A stretch of DNA of 64,000 nucleotides from Thiobacter sp. AK1 (GTDB lineage Bacteria; Pseudomonadota; Gammaproteobacteria; Burkholderiales; Thiobacteraceae). Location: NCBI RefSeq assembly GCF_039822265.1, contig NZ_JBAJEX010000002.1, positions 1 to 64,000 of the forward strand, read 5' to 3'. The notes below the pieces were generated by a model, which saw only the letters and a list, made by a program, of their open reading frames with translations, was not told where the DNA came from and did not search any database. Shown here one piece after another: positions 36,090-46,494 of the stretch. Position numbers and translations under genes: made by a program. Within the stretch, counting starts at the first letter, position 1. Each line of letters opens with the position of its first letter.

Positions 36090-36962
36090 TCAGCGCAGGA
36101 GGTAGTCGAGGGCGATGCCAGCAAAAACCGCCGCGCCCAGCCAGTTGTTATGGAGAAAGGCCTTGAAGCAGCCTTCGCGGCTGCGGTCGCGGATGAGGCG
36201 ATAGTGGTAGAGGGCTATGCCGCCCGCGACGGCGAGTCCCGTGTAGTAGAGGGTCCCCATGCCGAGGCGTTGTCCCGCATAGGCCAGCACAGCCAGCAGG
36301 GTGGCGTAGCAAAGCATCACCGCTGCCACGTCGAAGCGACCGAAAGTGATGGCCGAGGTCTTGATACCCAGCTTGAGATCGTCGTCCCGGTCCACCATGG
36401 CGTATTCCGTGTCGTAGGCGATGGACCAGAACACATTGGCCAGCAAAAGCAGCCAGGCGATGGACGGCACCGTGCCGGTCTGGGCGGCATAGGCCATGGG
36501 AATGCCAAACCCAAAGGCGATGCCCAGATAGGCCTGGGGTACGGCGAAGAAGCGTTTGGTCCAGGGGTAGCTCGCCGCCAAAAGCACGGCGGGCACGGAT
36601 AACACCCATGTGAGGCGGTTCAAAGGCAGGATCAGCAGGAAAGCCGCCAAGGCCAGCGCCCCAGCGAGCACCAAGGCCTCGCGTGGGCTCACACGCCGCG
36701 CGGCGAGGGGCCGCTCCCGCGTGCGCGCCACGTGGGGATCGATGTCGCGGTCGGCGTAATCGTTGATGACGCAGCCGGCCGAGCGCATGAGTACGGTGCC
36801 CAGCAGGAAGATCCACAAGATCAGGGGGTCTGGGTGACCGGCCGAGGCAAACCATAAGCCCCAAAGCGTGGGCCAAAGCAAAAGCAGGATGCCGATGGGC
36901 TTATCGAGCCGCATCAGCTTCTCGTATTGGTTGAGTCGCTCGGCAAGCGTCGCGCTGTTCAC
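36090..36962 (-). CDS. ubiA: 4-hydroxybenzoate octaprenyltransferase UbiA
   Basis: A 290-residue membrane prenyltransferase that attaches the isoprenoid tail to 4-hydroxybenzoate. The two Asp-rich motifs are NDYADRDID and [12 protein letters not shown]; about nine helices. The GTG at 36962 is preferred over an upstream TTG because family proteins begin near [15 protein letters not shown]. Confidence 0.95.
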   Translation of the reverse strand: MNSATLAERLNQYEKLMRLDKPIGILLLLWPTLWGLWFASAGHPDPLILWIFLLGTVLMRSAGCVINDYADRDIDPHVARTRERPLAARRVSPREALVLAGALALAAFLLILPLNRLTWVLSVPAVLLAASYPWTKRFFAVPQAYLGIAFGFGIPMAYAAQTGTVPSIAWLLLLANVFWSIAYDTEYAMVDRDDDLKLGIKTSAITFGRFDVAAVMLCYATLLAVLAYAGQRLGMGTLYYTGLAVAGGIALYHYRLIRDRSREGCFKAFLHNNWLGAAVFAGIALDYLLR

Positions 36963-37015
36963 AGGTCTTGCTCGGGCCGGGGGATTTTTCCTTATAAACC
37001 GGCCGCGTGGACCGG

Positions 37016-39670
37016 TCAACCCGCGCCGCTGGGTGCCAGCAGACGCGCCATCAGGGTGTCGGCTGGCAGCGGTCGGCTGAAGTAGTAGCCCTGGTATTCG
37101 TCGCAGCCACGCTCACGCAGAAAGGCGAGCTGCTGTTCCGTTTCCACCCCTTCCGCGACCACGCTACAGTCCAGGCTATGGGCCATGGCGATGATGGCGG
37201 TGACGATGGCCGCATCCTCCGGATCCGTAGCCAGGTCGCGGACGAAACTGCGGTCGATCTTGATCTTGTGGATGGGAAAACGCTTGAGGTAGCTCAAGCT
37301 GGAGTAACCGGTGCCGAAATCGTCCACCGAGATCTGGATGCCCATGTCGGACAGTACAGTGAGCACCCGGATCGCTTCCAGGGGATTGGCCATCAGCAGG
37401 CTTTCGGTGATTTCCAGTCCCAGCTGTTCCGGCGCGCAATCCGCCTCGTCGAGGGCCCGCCGCACCACGCTCACCAGGTTGCGGTGGGCGAACTGGCGCG
37501 CCGATAGGTTCACCACCACCCGCCCCAGGGGAACACCCATAGCCTGCCAGCGCTTGAACTGGGCGCAGGCCGCCTTGAGCACCCATTCGCCGATGGGCAC
37601 GATGAGCCCCGTCTCCTCCGCCACCGGGATGAAACGATCGGGCGCCACCGCTTTGCCCCCTGGCTGCCAGCGCAGCAGCGCCTCGGCACTCCGTACCACG
37701 TCGCCATCGAGCGCGACGATGGGCTGGAATTCCAGGTGGAACTCACGCCTGTCGAGCGCGTGGCGCAGGCTGGTCTCGAGCTCGAGGCGTTCGCGCGCGG
37801 CGCGGTTCATTTCCGGCGCGAAAAACTGATAATTGCCACGCCCGGTGCCCTTGGCGTAATACATGGCGGTATCAGCATGACGCAGCAGGGTATCCACGTC
37901 CTGCCCGTCCTCGGGATACACCGCCACGCCGATGCTCGCGCCGGTGTGCAGCGCCTGGCCATTGATCTGGTAGGGTGCGGACACCGCGGCGAGAATCTTG
38001 CTCGCCACCATGGCCACGTCCTCGAAACGGGTGACCGCCGGCAGCACAACGATGAACTCATCGCCACCCTGACGCGCCACCGTGTCACCCTCGCGCAGGC
38101 AACCGGAGATACGGTTCGCTACCGTTTTGAGCAGGATGTCTCCCACCTGGTGACCCAGGGAATCGTTGATGGTCTTGAAGTGATCGAGATCCAGGAACAA
38201 CACGCCCACGTGGTCGCCGGCACGCGCGGCACGCACAATGGCCTGCTGTAGCCGATCCTTGAGGAGGATGCGGTTGGCCAGGCCGGTGAGTGGGTCATGG
38301 TGCGCCAGATGCAGCATGCGCGCTTCTTGCGCCTTGCGCTCGGAAATATCGCGCACCGCGGCGATGTAAAGGCTCTGACGCCGGCATTGCAGACGGCTGA
38401 CGCGAATCTCTAAGGGAAAGACCGTGCCATCGTAGCGTCGCCCCATCATCTCGCGGCCGGTCGCCGTGGGGGTGGCATCACCACTGTCCACGAGACGTTC
38501 GAAACACTTACCGTCCTCGCCGCAGGCATCGGGAATCAGCTGGCCCACGTTGTGTCCCAACACCGCCTGCGGCGGATGGCCGAACATGCGCTGGGCCGCC
38601 AGGTTATAGGTTTGCACCTCACCCTTGGCGTTCACGGTGAGGATGCCCTGATCGACGCTATCCAGCACTGCCCGGCTGCGCGCCTCGCTTTCCGCCAGCG
38701 ATGCGCCCATGGCCCGTGCGCGCCTCTCCGACACCAACACTTGACGTACCAGCGGCAGCACCTGCCAACGCAGAAGCAAAGCCCCCAGCAGCACCAAGCC
38801 AAGCACCAGCGGCAGCCAGGGCAGCAGCCGCCCCTGCATGGGCACGAACAGCTCCGCCGTATCGGCCTTCAGCACCGCGCCCAGGCCCATGGTGCCCACC
38901 GGTGCGAAAGCAGCCGCCACCCACTGCCGGCGATAGTCGCGTGCGAACGTAAAGCCCGCCTCACCCGCCAGCGCCCGCGCCATGGGTAGAGGCTCGCCCT
39001 CCACCCGGCGCGGCAAATCTCTAAGCGGTCGCGACAGCAAGCGCACCGGCAGGCAGTCCATGTGGTCATTGCCCTTGCCAGCGCACAGGGCAAACTCGCC
39101 GGTTTGCCCCAGCCCCCGGTAGCCGCTGGTGAGCGCTCCCAGCAAAGGCGCCGCGCGGCTGGCGGTGAGGGTGCCGCGCCAGCCACCAGCAAGTTCCACC
39201 CGGCTGCTGAGGCGTGGGCCATCCGCCCATTCGATCCAAGTGGGCAGCGTGCCCCGCACGGGCAGGGCCAGCTGCGACTCGCCCGAGACCGGGCCGAACT
39301 GGGCCAGCTGCCGCCCCGCGCCGTCGGCGAAGCGCAGTCCATAGCCTGCGCTTACCCGCACCGCCGCCACCGCGCGGCGCAGGGCAGCCAGAGCCTGGGC
39401 ATCCCGCGGCGCCCGCGCCAGCCGGTCCAGGGCACGCTGGACTGCCTCATCCTGGGTCAAGGCCAACACCACGGCCTCGTGCTCGCGAATCTCCCGTTCC
39501 ACCAGGGCCACATGACTGCTCAGGGTGAGCTCCAAACTGCGCGCCACCCAGGCTTTGCTCTGGCTCACCGTCAGCCACCACGTGGCCATGCCCGTGACCG
39601 CAGCCAGTAGCGCAAGCACCAGGGCCGCGCTGAGCGTGATGCGCCGTTCCTGCACGGAATGGAAGAACAT
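37016..39670 (-). CDS. Membrane PAS-GGDEF-EAL c-di-GMP signalling protein
   Basis: An 884-residue protein. Two membrane helices (about 12-32 and 284-302) bound a periplasmic sensor region. A PAS domain (about 330-445) is followed by GGDEF (about 455-615) with an intact GGDEF at 535-539 and an RxxD inhibitory site (REGD at 526-529), then EAL (about 625-875) with the EAL signature at 663-665 and [10 protein letters not shown]. Both activities appear possible. The ATG at 39670 places the first helix at the N-terminus; upstream codons run into the trmB side. Confidence 0.93.
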   Translation of the reverse strand: MFFHSVQERRITLSAALVLALLAAVTGMATWWLTVSQSKAWVARSLELTLSSHVALVEREIREHEAVVLALTQDEAVQRALDRLARAPRDAQALAALRRAVAAVRVSAGYGLRFADGAGRQLAQFGPVSGESQLALPVRGTLPTWIEWADGPRLSSRVELAGGWRGTLTASRAAPLLGALTSGYRGLGQTGEFALCAGKGNDHMDCLPVRLLSRPLRDLPRRVEGEPLPMARALAGEAGFTFARDYRRQWVAAAFAPVGTMGLGAVLKADTAELFVPMQGRLLPWLPLVLGLVLLGALLLRWQVLPLVRQVLVSERRARAMGASLAESEARSRAVLDSVDQGILTVNAKGEVQTYNLAAQRMFGHPPQAVLGHNVGQLIPDACGEDGKCFERLVDSGDATPTATGREMMGRRYDGTVFPLEIRVSRLQCRRQSLYIAAVRDISERKAQEARMLHLAHHDPLTGLANRILLKDRLQQAIVRAARAGDHVGVLFLDLDHFKTINDSLGHQVGDILLKTVANRISGCLREGDTVARQGGDEFIVVLPAVTRFEDVAMVASKILAAVSAPYQINGQALHTGASIGVAVYPEDGQDVDTLLRHADTAMYYAKGTGRGNYQFFAPEMNRAARERLELETSLRHALDRREFHLEFQPIVALDGDVVRSAEALLRWQPGGKAVAPDRFIPVAEETGLIVPIGEWVLKAACAQFKRWQAMGVPLGRVVVNLSARQFAHRNLVSVVRRALDEADCAPEQLGLEITESLLMANPLEAIRVLTVLSDMGIQISVDDFGTGYSSLSYLKRFPIHKIKIDRSFVRDLATDPEDAAIVTAIIAMAHSLDCSVVAEGVETEQQLAFLRERGCDEYQGYYFSRPLPADTLMARLLAPSGAG

Positions 39671-39778
39671 CGTGCCGTTCGCCAAAGAAGGTCGATCGTG
39701 TGATAACGGCAGACCCGCTCGCTTCTTGAGGGGCGGCCAGGGTGCTTGCAGTACAATGCGCAGTTTTGGATAGCAGCC

Positions 39779-40465
39779 GTGTCCCAGGCCACCCATCGTC
39801 CCATCCGCAGTTTCGTGCTGCGTGCCGGCAGGATGTCACGCGCCCAGAGCCGGGCGCTCAAAACCCTGCTGCCCGTCTACGGCCTACCCTACCGGCCGCA
39901 ATGGTTGAATCTGGACGAGGTCTTCGGGCGCCACGCCCCGCGCATCCTGGAAATCGGCTTCGGCATGGGCGAAACCACCGCCGCCATCGCGTGCGACCAT
40001 CCGGAGCTCGACTTCATCGGCGTGGAAGTGCACACCCCCGGCATCGGCAGCCTGCTCAAACAGATCCACGAAAAAGCGCTTACGAACGTGCGCATCATCG
40101 CCCATGACGCGGTCGAGGTGCTCGCCCACATGATCCCGCCGCAAAGCCTCGACGGGGTGCACATCTTCTTTCCGGATCCGTGGCCGAAGAAGCGACATCA
40201 CAAGCGGCGCCTCATCCAGCCAGCGTTCGTGGCCCTGGTCGCCGACCGACTCAGGCCGGGCGGCTACCTACACATCGCCACCGACTGGCAACCCTATGCG
40301 GAGCAAATCCTCGCCGTGCTATCGGCACAGCCGCACCTGGAAAATACCGCTGCCGGCTTCGCCCCCCGTCCCTCCTGGCGGCCGATCACCAAGTTCGAAT
40401 CGCGGGGCCTGAAGCTAGGGCATGGCGTGTGGGACGTACTCTTTCGCAAACGCGCCACGCCTTGA
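39779..40465 (+). CDS. trmB: tRNA (guanine-N7)-methyltransferase TrmB
   Basis: A 228-residue SAM-dependent enzyme that methylates G46 of tRNA. It has the SAM motif [16 protein letters not shown] and the family signature [20 protein letters not shown] start at 39779 is likely ([18 protein letters not shown]), with no ATG in frame close by. It lies just upstream of tRNA-Phe. Confidence 0.95.
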   Translation: MSQATHRPIRSFVLRAGRMSRAQSRALKTLLPVYGLPYRPQWLNLDEVFGRHAPRILEIGFGMGETTAAIACDHPELDFIGVEVHTPGIGSLLKQIHEKALTNVRIIAHDAVEVLAHMIPPQSLDGVHIFFPDPWPKKRHHKRRLIQPAFVALVADRLRPGGYLHIATDWQPYAEQILAVLSAQPHLENTAAGFAPRPSWRPITKFESRGLKLGHGVWDVLFRKRATP

Positions 40466-40534
40466 CGGATCACCGCCTTTTCGGTTGTAATGTCGCGCTT
40501 TCCCGCCGCGGGTGGAGTGGTTTTGACGACTTGC

Positions 40535-40569
40535 GGCCACGTCGCTCAGTTGGTCGCGCAGCAGATAAG
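40535..40569 (+). pseudogene. tRNA-Phe 5'-half remnant
   Basis: The 35 bases from GGCCACGTCGCTCAGTTGGT match the acceptor, D-arm and start of the anticodon arm of the real tRNA-Phe at 40642 with few differences, but no matching 3' half follows. It looks like a decayed partial duplication. The following TAACG...CGTTA hairpin (about 40582-40605) is of unknown role. Confidence 0.65.
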
Positions 40570-40641
40570 TTGCGGTGAAGGGTAACGTGAGCGAAGCGAA
40601 CGTTAGCCGGAACCAAAATCCGCGTCACGGCGCTAGTTTTG

Positions 40642-40717
<76 letters not shown>

Positions 40718-40722
40718 ATCCC

Positions 40723-40752
40723 AAAAGCCCGAACCCGTTTCGGGCTTTTTTA
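40723..40752 (+). terminator. Intrinsic terminator after tRNA-Phe
   Basis: AAAAGCCCGAA and TTTCGGGCTTTT form an 11-bp stem with a short loop followed by a T run. Confidence 0.92.
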
Positions 40753-40916
40753 CGTCCGCCGTGAGCGCCAGTTCGTGTCTTGACAGACATGGCGCCATTC
40801 GCCCAAAGCGCGTGCGTTGCCGCGTCTGCTGCCACCTTCTCTCCCGCAGGCAACTGAGCACTGCGCAACGTTCCCGTCAAGCCTGTCCGCTTTTTCGACG
40901 CCAGCACGCAGCGGGA

Positions 40917-43900
40917 TCAGGTCTCCAACCCGAACCACAGGGCATACAGCGCCGGCACGAACAGCAGCGTGATCGCCGTGCCCACGGCCACACCGCCGAT
41001 CAGCACGTAAGCGAGCGGGCCCCAGAAGCTGTCGAAGGTGAGCGGCACGAAGGCGAGTGCCGCGGCGAGCGCCGTCAGCACCACCGGCCGGGCACGGCGC
41101 ACCGCGGCCTCGACCACGGCTTGCAGCGCCGGCAGGCCTTCCGCGAAGTTGTCGGAGACCTGTTGTGTGAGGATGAGGGTGTTGCGCATCAGGATGCCGG
41201 CCAGGCCCGTGAGTCCCAACAGGGCGACGAAGCCGAATGGCTGGTTGAACACCAGGAGGGCGAGGACCGCGCCGATCAGTCCGAGCGGCGCGGTGGCGAC
41301 GACCATGAAGGTGCCGGCGAAGGAGCGCATCTGCAGCATGATGAAGATGAGCATGAAGGCGACCATGGCCGGCTGCAGCTTCTGGATGGAGCGGTCGGCC
41401 TTGGTCGATTGTTCCACCGAGCCGCCGATGTCGATGCGATAGCCCGCCGGAAGGCTGGCCCGGATCGATTCCAGCTTGCGCCAGACGGCGGCGGTGACGT
41501 CGTTGGGCTGCGCGCCCGCCACGTCCGCCTGCACGGCGACGAATGGCTCGCGGTTGTAGCGCTTGATCACCGGCGCCTCGTAGCGCACTTCCAGCTTGCC
41601 CACCTGGTCGAGGGGAAGCTTGCGGCCATCGGCGGTGGTGAACTCGTAGGAATAGGTCCTCGCCGCGCCGCGGGCGATTACTTCCACGGTACGCACATCC
41701 TGCCGCACCTGGGTCACCGGCACGCCGTTGAGCTGGAACTGCAACTGTTGGGCGACTTCCAGCGGCGTGAGTCCCATCAGGCGCAGGCGCTCCACGTCCA
41801 TGGCCAGATGCAGGGTGGGCGCGCGCTCGTCCCATTCCAGATGCGGGTCGCGCACGTGGGGGTTGGCCGCCATCACCGCGCGCACCTCGTGGGCGATGCG
41901 GCGCAGTTGGTCGGGATCGGGACCGAGGATGCGAAAGCTCACCGGCCAGATCACCGGCGGGCCATACAGCAGGCGATAGACGCGCACCCGCGCCTCGGGA
42001 AATTCCCCGTTGGCGATGTGGCGCGTAAGCGTCGCCATGACGCGGTCGCGTTCCTCGGCATTGCCCGCCACGGCGATGATCTTGGCGAAGGCGGGATCAG
42101 GCGGCTCCGGATTGGCCGAGATAAAAAAACGCGGCGCGCCGGCGCCCACATAGGCCGACAGCGTCTTCACCTCGGGCAGGGGCGCGAGAATGGCCTCCAC
42201 CTTCTTCGCCACGCGGTCGGTGGCGGCGATGCTGCTGCCTTGCGGCAGGTAGATGCTGACCAGCACCTCCGGCCGGTCGGAGCCCGGGAAGAACTGTTTC
42301 TGCACCGGGCCGGCCAGCCCCGCAATGGCCAGCACGAGCAGGCCCACGGTAGCGCCGACCACGGTCTTGCGGTGGGTCACGCACCAGGTGATGAGGGCGC
42401 GCAGACGCTGGTAAGCGGTGGTCTGGTAGGGGTCGATTTCACCGTGGCCGCTGTGGGGAAAGTCGCGCAAGAGCTTCACGCCTAGATAGGGCGTGAACGT
42501 CACCGCCACGAACCAGGAAACGATCAGGGCGATACCCAGCACCCAGAAGATGTTGCCCGCGTACTCGCCCACGCCCGAGCGGGCGAAGCCGATGGGCAAG
42601 AAGCCCGCCACCGTCACCAGGGTGCCGAACAGCATGGGCGCGGCGGTGACGGTCCAGGCGTGGGCCGCGGCACGCACGCGCTCCCAGCCCTGCTCCATTT
42701 TCACCAGCATCATCTCCACCGCGATGATGGCGTCGTCCACCAGCAGGCCCAGGGCAATGATGAGCGCGCCCAGGGTGATGCGGTCGAGGTTGATGCCCAT
42801 CAGCTTCATCACCAGGAAGGTGATGCCCAAGGTCAGCGGCACAGCGATGCCGACGATGAGCCCGGCGCGCAGGCCGATGGCGAGGATGCTCACTCCCATG
42901 ACCACGGCGACGGCGACGAGGAACTTGATCTGGAACAGATTCACCGCGGCTGCGATGGCATTGGCCTGGTTGGTGAGCACCGTGAGCGACATCCCCAGCG
43001 GCAGCGCGTGGCGTTCCCGTTCGACGAAATCGGCCAGACGCTTGCCGAGTTCCAAGCCGTTCTCGCCCTTGTTCATCACCACCCCCAAGAGCACCGCATC
43101 CTGGCCACGCGCCCGCACCAGATAGCTGGGCGGTTCCTCATAGCCGCGACGGATGGTGGCGATGTCGGCAAGCTTCACGAGCCGCTCGCCGATGCGGATC
43201 GGCACCGCCGCGAGTTGCGCCGGGTCCGACAGGTCGGCGTCCACGCGCAGATACAGGCGTGGGCCCGCCGTCTCGATGTGCCCGGCCGGCACCAGCCGGT
43301 TGTTGGCGTCGATGGCGTCGAACACGGCCTGCGGCGAAATGCCCAGGTTGGCGAGGCGTGCGCTGTCGAATTCCACATACACGCGTTCGCTGCGCTCACC
43401 CAGCAACACCGCCTTCTGCACGCCTTCGATGGCCTGCAGCCGGTCGCGCAGGGCTTCGGCCTCGCGCGTCAGCTCGCGCATGGGCATGCCCGGTGCGGTG
43501 AGCGCCATCAGGTTGAAATACACATCGGAAAAGTCGTCGTTGACGATCGGCCCGATCACCCCCTTGGGCAAGTTGGGCGCCTCGTCCTGCATGCGTTTGC
43601 GCACTTGATAGAAGAGGTCCTGGATGCGCGACTGCGGCGCGTAGTCCTGGAACTCCACCTGCAGATCCGCCCGTCCGGGACGCACCGTGGTCTCGATGCG
43701 GTAGAGGTATTCGACTTCCTGGATGCGTTTTTCCAGCCGGTCCACCACCTGTGTTTGCAGCGTCTCGGGGGTCGCGCCCGGCCACACCACCGACACCATC
43801 ATCACCCGCACGGTGAAGGCCGGGTCCTCGGCGCGGCCCAGGGAAAGAAAGGCATAGACGCCGGCGAAGACCGACAGCAACAAAAAGAACAGGGTGACGG

Positions 43901-43943
43901 CGCGCTCGCGCACCGCCAGCGCGGAAAGATTGGGGAAACTCAT
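40917..43943 (-). CDS. RND efflux transporter inner-membrane subunit
   Basis: A 1008-residue AcrB/MexB-superfamily pump with the N-terminal FPNLSALAVRERAVTLFFLLLSVFAGV, proton-relay region LLVDDAIIAVEMMLVKMEQG and the usual two-fold repeat of 12 helices and large periplasmic loops. It overlaps the membrane-fusion gene by 4 bp. No outer-membrane channel gene is adjacent, so it must borrow a TolC-like protein. Confidence 0.94.
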   Translation of the reverse strand: MSFPNLSALAVRERAVTLFFLLLSVFAGVYAFLSLGRAEDPAFTVRVMMVSVVWPGATPETLQTQVVDRLEKRIQEVEYLYRIETTVRPGRADLQVEFQDYAPQSRIQDLFYQVRKRMQDEAPNLPKGVIGPIVNDDFSDVYFNLMALTAPGMPMRELTREAEALRDRLQAIEGVQKAVLLGERSERVYVEFDSARLANLGISPQAVFDAIDANNRLVPAGHIETAGPRLYLRVDADLSDPAQLAAVPIRIGERLVKLADIATIRRGYEEPPSYLVRARGQDAVLLGVVMNKGENGLELGKRLADFVERERHALPLGMSLTVLTNQANAIAAAVNLFQIKFLVAVAVVMGVSILAIGLRAGLIVGIAVPLTLGITFLVMKLMGINLDRITLGALIIALGLLVDDAIIAVEMMLVKMEQGWERVRAAAHAWTVTAAPMLFGTLVTVAGFLPIGFARSGVGEYAGNIFWVLGIALIVSWFVAVTFTPYLGVKLLRDFPHSGHGEIDPYQTTAYQRLRALITWCVTHRKTVVGATVGLLVLAIAGLAGPVQKQFFPGSDRPEVLVSIYLPQGSSIAATDRVAKKVEAILAPLPEVKTLSAYVGAGAPRFFISANPEPPDPAFAKIIAVAGNAEERDRVMATLTRHIANGEFPEARVRVYRLLYGPPVIWPVSFRILGPDPDQLRRIAHEVRAVMAANPHVRDPHLEWDERAPTLHLAMDVERLRLMGLTPLEVAQQLQFQLNGVPVTQVRQDVRTVEVIARGAARTYSYEFTTADGRKLPLDQVGKLEVRYEAPVIKRYNREPFVAVQADVAGAQPNDVTAAVWRKLESIRASLPAGYRIDIGGSVEQSTKADRSIQKLQPAMVAFMLIFIMLQMRSFAGTFMVVATAPLGLIGAVLALLVFNQPFGFVALLGLTGLAGILMRNTLILTQQVSDNFAEGLPALQAVVEAAVRRARPVVLTALAAALAFVPLTFDSFWGPLAYVLIGGVAVGTAITLLFVPALYALWFGLET

Positions 43944-44986
43944 TGCGCCAGCTCGCGCACCGCCATGCCGGGCGTGAGCAAATGCGTGCCCAGGGCGATC
44001 ACCCTGTCACCTGGCTTAAAGTCGCCGCGCACACGCGCCTGTTCCGTGTCCATGCTCAGGATGGTCACCGGCACCGGCTGGGCCTGGCCGTTGACGATGC
44101 GCCACAGCCGCGGCCCCTGCCCGCGCTCATCGAGCGCGGAAAGCGGCACGCTCAAGCTGGAATCGCTCGCTTCGCCCGTGCCGAAGGCCACCCGCAGCAC
44201 GGCGCCGAGCGCCAGGGGCGCCTGCGCGCCCTCGACCCGGTAGCGCGCCCGCCAAGTGCGGCTTTGCGGATCCACTGCGCCGGAGACTTCGCGCAGACGC
44301 AGCGTGCCCGGCGCATCCAACAGCCGGCCGCTTGTCGGCGGCCGAATCTGCTCGGGGAAATATGCCTCGATCTCGCGTTCGCCTTCGCGCGCCAGCACCG
44401 CCACCGGCTGGCCCGCGGGCACCACCTGGCCCGGTTCGCCCGTCACCTCGGTGAGCACCCCTGCGGCAGGCGCGCGCAGCTGCGCATAGGCGAGACCGTT
44501 GCGCGCCTGGGCGAGCCGCGCCCGCGCCGCTTCCAGCCGGGTGGCCGCTTCCCGCTCCGCGAGCACGCTGCGGTCCAGCGCCTGGGCGCTGACGAATTTC
44601 TGCTCGAAGAGCTGGCGCGCCCGCGCCAGGTCTGCGCGCGCCGTGGCCAGCGCCGATTCCGCCGCGGCCACATCGGCCCGGGCGGCCTCGACACCCTGTT
44701 GGAGATCGCGCGGATCGAGTTCGAACAGGGTCTGCCCTGCATCGACACGCTGGCCGGCATCCGCCCGCCGGCTGGTGATGCGGCCACCGACCTGGAAGGC
44801 CAGCGGCGTCTCGAAGCGCGCACGCACGATGCCCGAGAGCACCAGTCTGTCGGCCGCGGCCGGCGCGAGCGCGACGGTGCGGACATAGGGCGCGCTCGCC
44901 GCGTCCGTGGTGGTTTTGTCTTCGCGACCACAGCCGGCCACGAGGGCACCGGCCACACAGGCCCACAGCAAGGAACGCAGGTGCAT
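43940..44986 (-). CDS. RND efflux membrane-fusion lipoprotein
   Basis: A 348-residue periplasmic adaptor. It begins with a lipoprotein signal ending at the lipobox LVAGC. The hairpin of long helices (about 95-165; VEAARADVAAAESALATARADLARARQ) is flanked by lipoyl-like halves (AGQRVDAGQTLFELDP, LRAPAAGVLTEVTGEPGQVV). The ATG at 44986 gives the signal peptide; the upstream frame runs into the promoter. Confidence 0.93.
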   Translation of the reverse strand: MHLRSLLWACVAGALVAGCGREDKTTTDAASAPYVRTVALAPAAADRLVLSGIVRARFETPLAFQVGGRITSRRADAGQRVDAGQTLFELDPRDLQQGVEAARADVAAAESALATARADLARARQLFEQKFVSAQALDRSVLAEREAATRLEAARARLAQARNGLAYAQLRAPAAGVLTEVTGEPGQVVPAGQPVAVLAREGEREIEAYFPEQIRPPTSGRLLDAPGTLRLREVSGAVDPQSRTWRARYRVEGAQAPLALGAVLRVAFGTGEASDSSLSVPLSALDERGQGPRLWRIVNGQAQPVPVTILSMDTEQARVRGDFKPGDRVIALGTHLLTPGMAVRELAQ

Positions 44987-45045
44987 GCTCGATCCCGGTG
45001 ATATAGTGAACGTCCGCGTATTGTAATGGATAGGGGAGCCGTACG

Positions 45046-45672
45046 GTGCCAAAAAAACGGGCGGGCAGACCGATCGACCGCAGCAAGGACGGCGCCATAC
45101 TTCGCGCCGCCCGCGCCCTGCTCTTCACCCACGGGCCGCAGGCCGTGACCATGGAAGCCGTGGCGCAGCGCGCCGGCATCTCCAAGGCCACGCTCTACAC
45201 GCGCCATCCTGATCGGTATCACCTCCTGCGCGCAGTGGTCGCCCGGGAATCCTTCGCCTTGAGCCGCAGCCTGGAACAGGCCCCACGTGACCTGAACGAA
45301 TTGCGCGCGGCCCTGGTGAGTTTCCTGACCGATCTTGCGACATTTCTCGTGAGCAAACACCATCAGCGCCTGATGCAGGCCATGGCGCTGCCCGCCTCGG
45401 CCCTGGCGAGGGCGCGCCAGACCATTTACCGCAACGGTCCGCAGCGCACCCAGCGCATGCTGGCGGACTATCTCGAAGCAGCCGCCGCGCAGGGGCTGAT
45501 CGCCTGCCCCGATCCCGCGCACAGCGCGGAGCTGCTGCTCGGCATGATGATGGGGCTCAACCCTCTGCGCCTCGCCTTCGGCACGCCGACCAGGCATCGC
45601 CGGCGGGCAGAGCGGGCGTCCCACGCCCAGCTCATCGTGCGCGCCTTTCTATCCCTGCACGCGGTGCAGTGA
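45046..45672 (+). CDS. TetR-family regulator of the adjacent efflux pump
   Basis: A 208-residue protein with an N-terminal TetR helix-turn-helix (AARALLFTHGPQAVTMEAVAQRAGISKATLYTRHPDR) and a C-terminal ligand domain. It starts with GTG after AGGGGAG. It is divergent from the efflux pair across 59 bp and probably represses it. Confidence 0.9.
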   Translation: MPKKRAGRPIDRSKDGAILRAARALLFTHGPQAVTMEAVAQRAGISKATLYTRHPDRYHLLRAVVARESFALSRSLEQAPRDLNELRAALVSFLTDLATFLVSKHHQRLMQAMALPASALARARQTIYRNGPQRTQRMLADYLEAAAAQGLIACPDPAHSAELLLGMMMGLNPLRLAFGTPTRHRRRAERASHAQLIVRAFLSLHAVQ

Positions 45673-45687
45673 TGCCTCCAGTCGAGT

Positions 45688-46494
45688 TCAGCCGAAACGG
45701 AACGCGCTTTGCACCGCGCCCAGCACGCGGTCCTCGAAAATCTTCGCGCCGGGCGCATTGCCCCCGGCGCCCGCGACAACCAAAAGCGGGATCAGGTGCT
45801 CTTCCCGCGGCGCGGCCTCACGGGCCCCGGGGGCGGATGACCAGGCGATGAGACACCGCTCCCGCTCTACCGCATCCGCTTGGGTGACCGTCTCGGTAAG
45901 CCAGGCGTCGAAATCGAGTCCGTGCGTGGTGAGCGCACCGCTCTGCCAGGCCCGCAGCATCACCTGCATGTTGTGATAGCTGTTGCCGGAGCCGAGGATC
46001 AGCACGCCCTCGTCACGGAGCGGCATCAGGGCCTTGCCGGCGGCGAGATGCGCCGCGGGGTCGAGATCGGCGCGCAGGGAAAGCTGCACGCAGGGGATGT
46101 CGGCCTCGGGGAAGGCGAGCTTGAGCGGCACGAACACGCCGTGGTCGAAGCCGCGCCGCTCATCGAAGCCACAGGCAAGCCCCGCTGCCTGCAACAACCC
46201 GGCCACCTGCTCGGCGAGCAGCGGCGCGCCGGGCGCCGGCCAGGTGAGTTGGTAGGTGTGCGGCGGAAAACCGGAGTAGTCGAACACGAGGGGCGGCGCG
46301 GGATGCTTCTGCACGGTGAACTGCGGTGCTTCCCAGTGGGCCGAGATCACCAGCAAGGCGCGGGGCCGCTCCGGCAGGGTGGCGGGCAGATTTTCCAGAA
46401 AGGCGCGATGTCGCGCCCAGGTATCGGGCGGCTCCCAGTCCATGAAGAAGCACGGCCCGGCGCCATGGGGAAGGTACAGCGTGGGTTGGCGCAT
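45688..46494 (-). CDS. Class III extradiol dioxygenase family protein (YgiD-like)
   Basis: A 268-residue LigB-superfamily protein. Likely metal-binding motifs are YLPHGAGP, ISAHWEAPQFTV, FDHGVFVPLKLAFP and GSGNSYHNM. It matches the 4,5-DOPA dioxygenase/YgiD group; the actual substrate is unknown. Start overlaps the stop of the ene-reductase gene (TGATG). Confidence 0.88.
   Translation of the reverse strand: MRQPTLYLPHGAGPCFFMDWEPPDTWARHRAFLENLPATLPERPRALLVISAHWEAPQFTVQKHPAPPLVFDYSGFPPHTYQLTWPAPGAPLLAEQVAGLLQAAGLACGFDERRGFDHGVFVPLKLAFPEADIPCVQLSLRADLDPAAHLAAGKALMPLRDEGVLILGSGNSYHNMQVMLRAWQSGALTTHGLDFDAWLTETVTQADAVERERCLIAWSSAPGAREAAPREEHLIPLLVVAGAGGNAPGAKIFEDRVLGAVQSAFRFG

Noticed and set aside
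40761-44243. Plus-strand frames of 574 and 527 codons opposite the RND pump
   Set aside because: Same reason: the minus strand has a clear AcrB-family protein, and the plus frames have only shadow composition.
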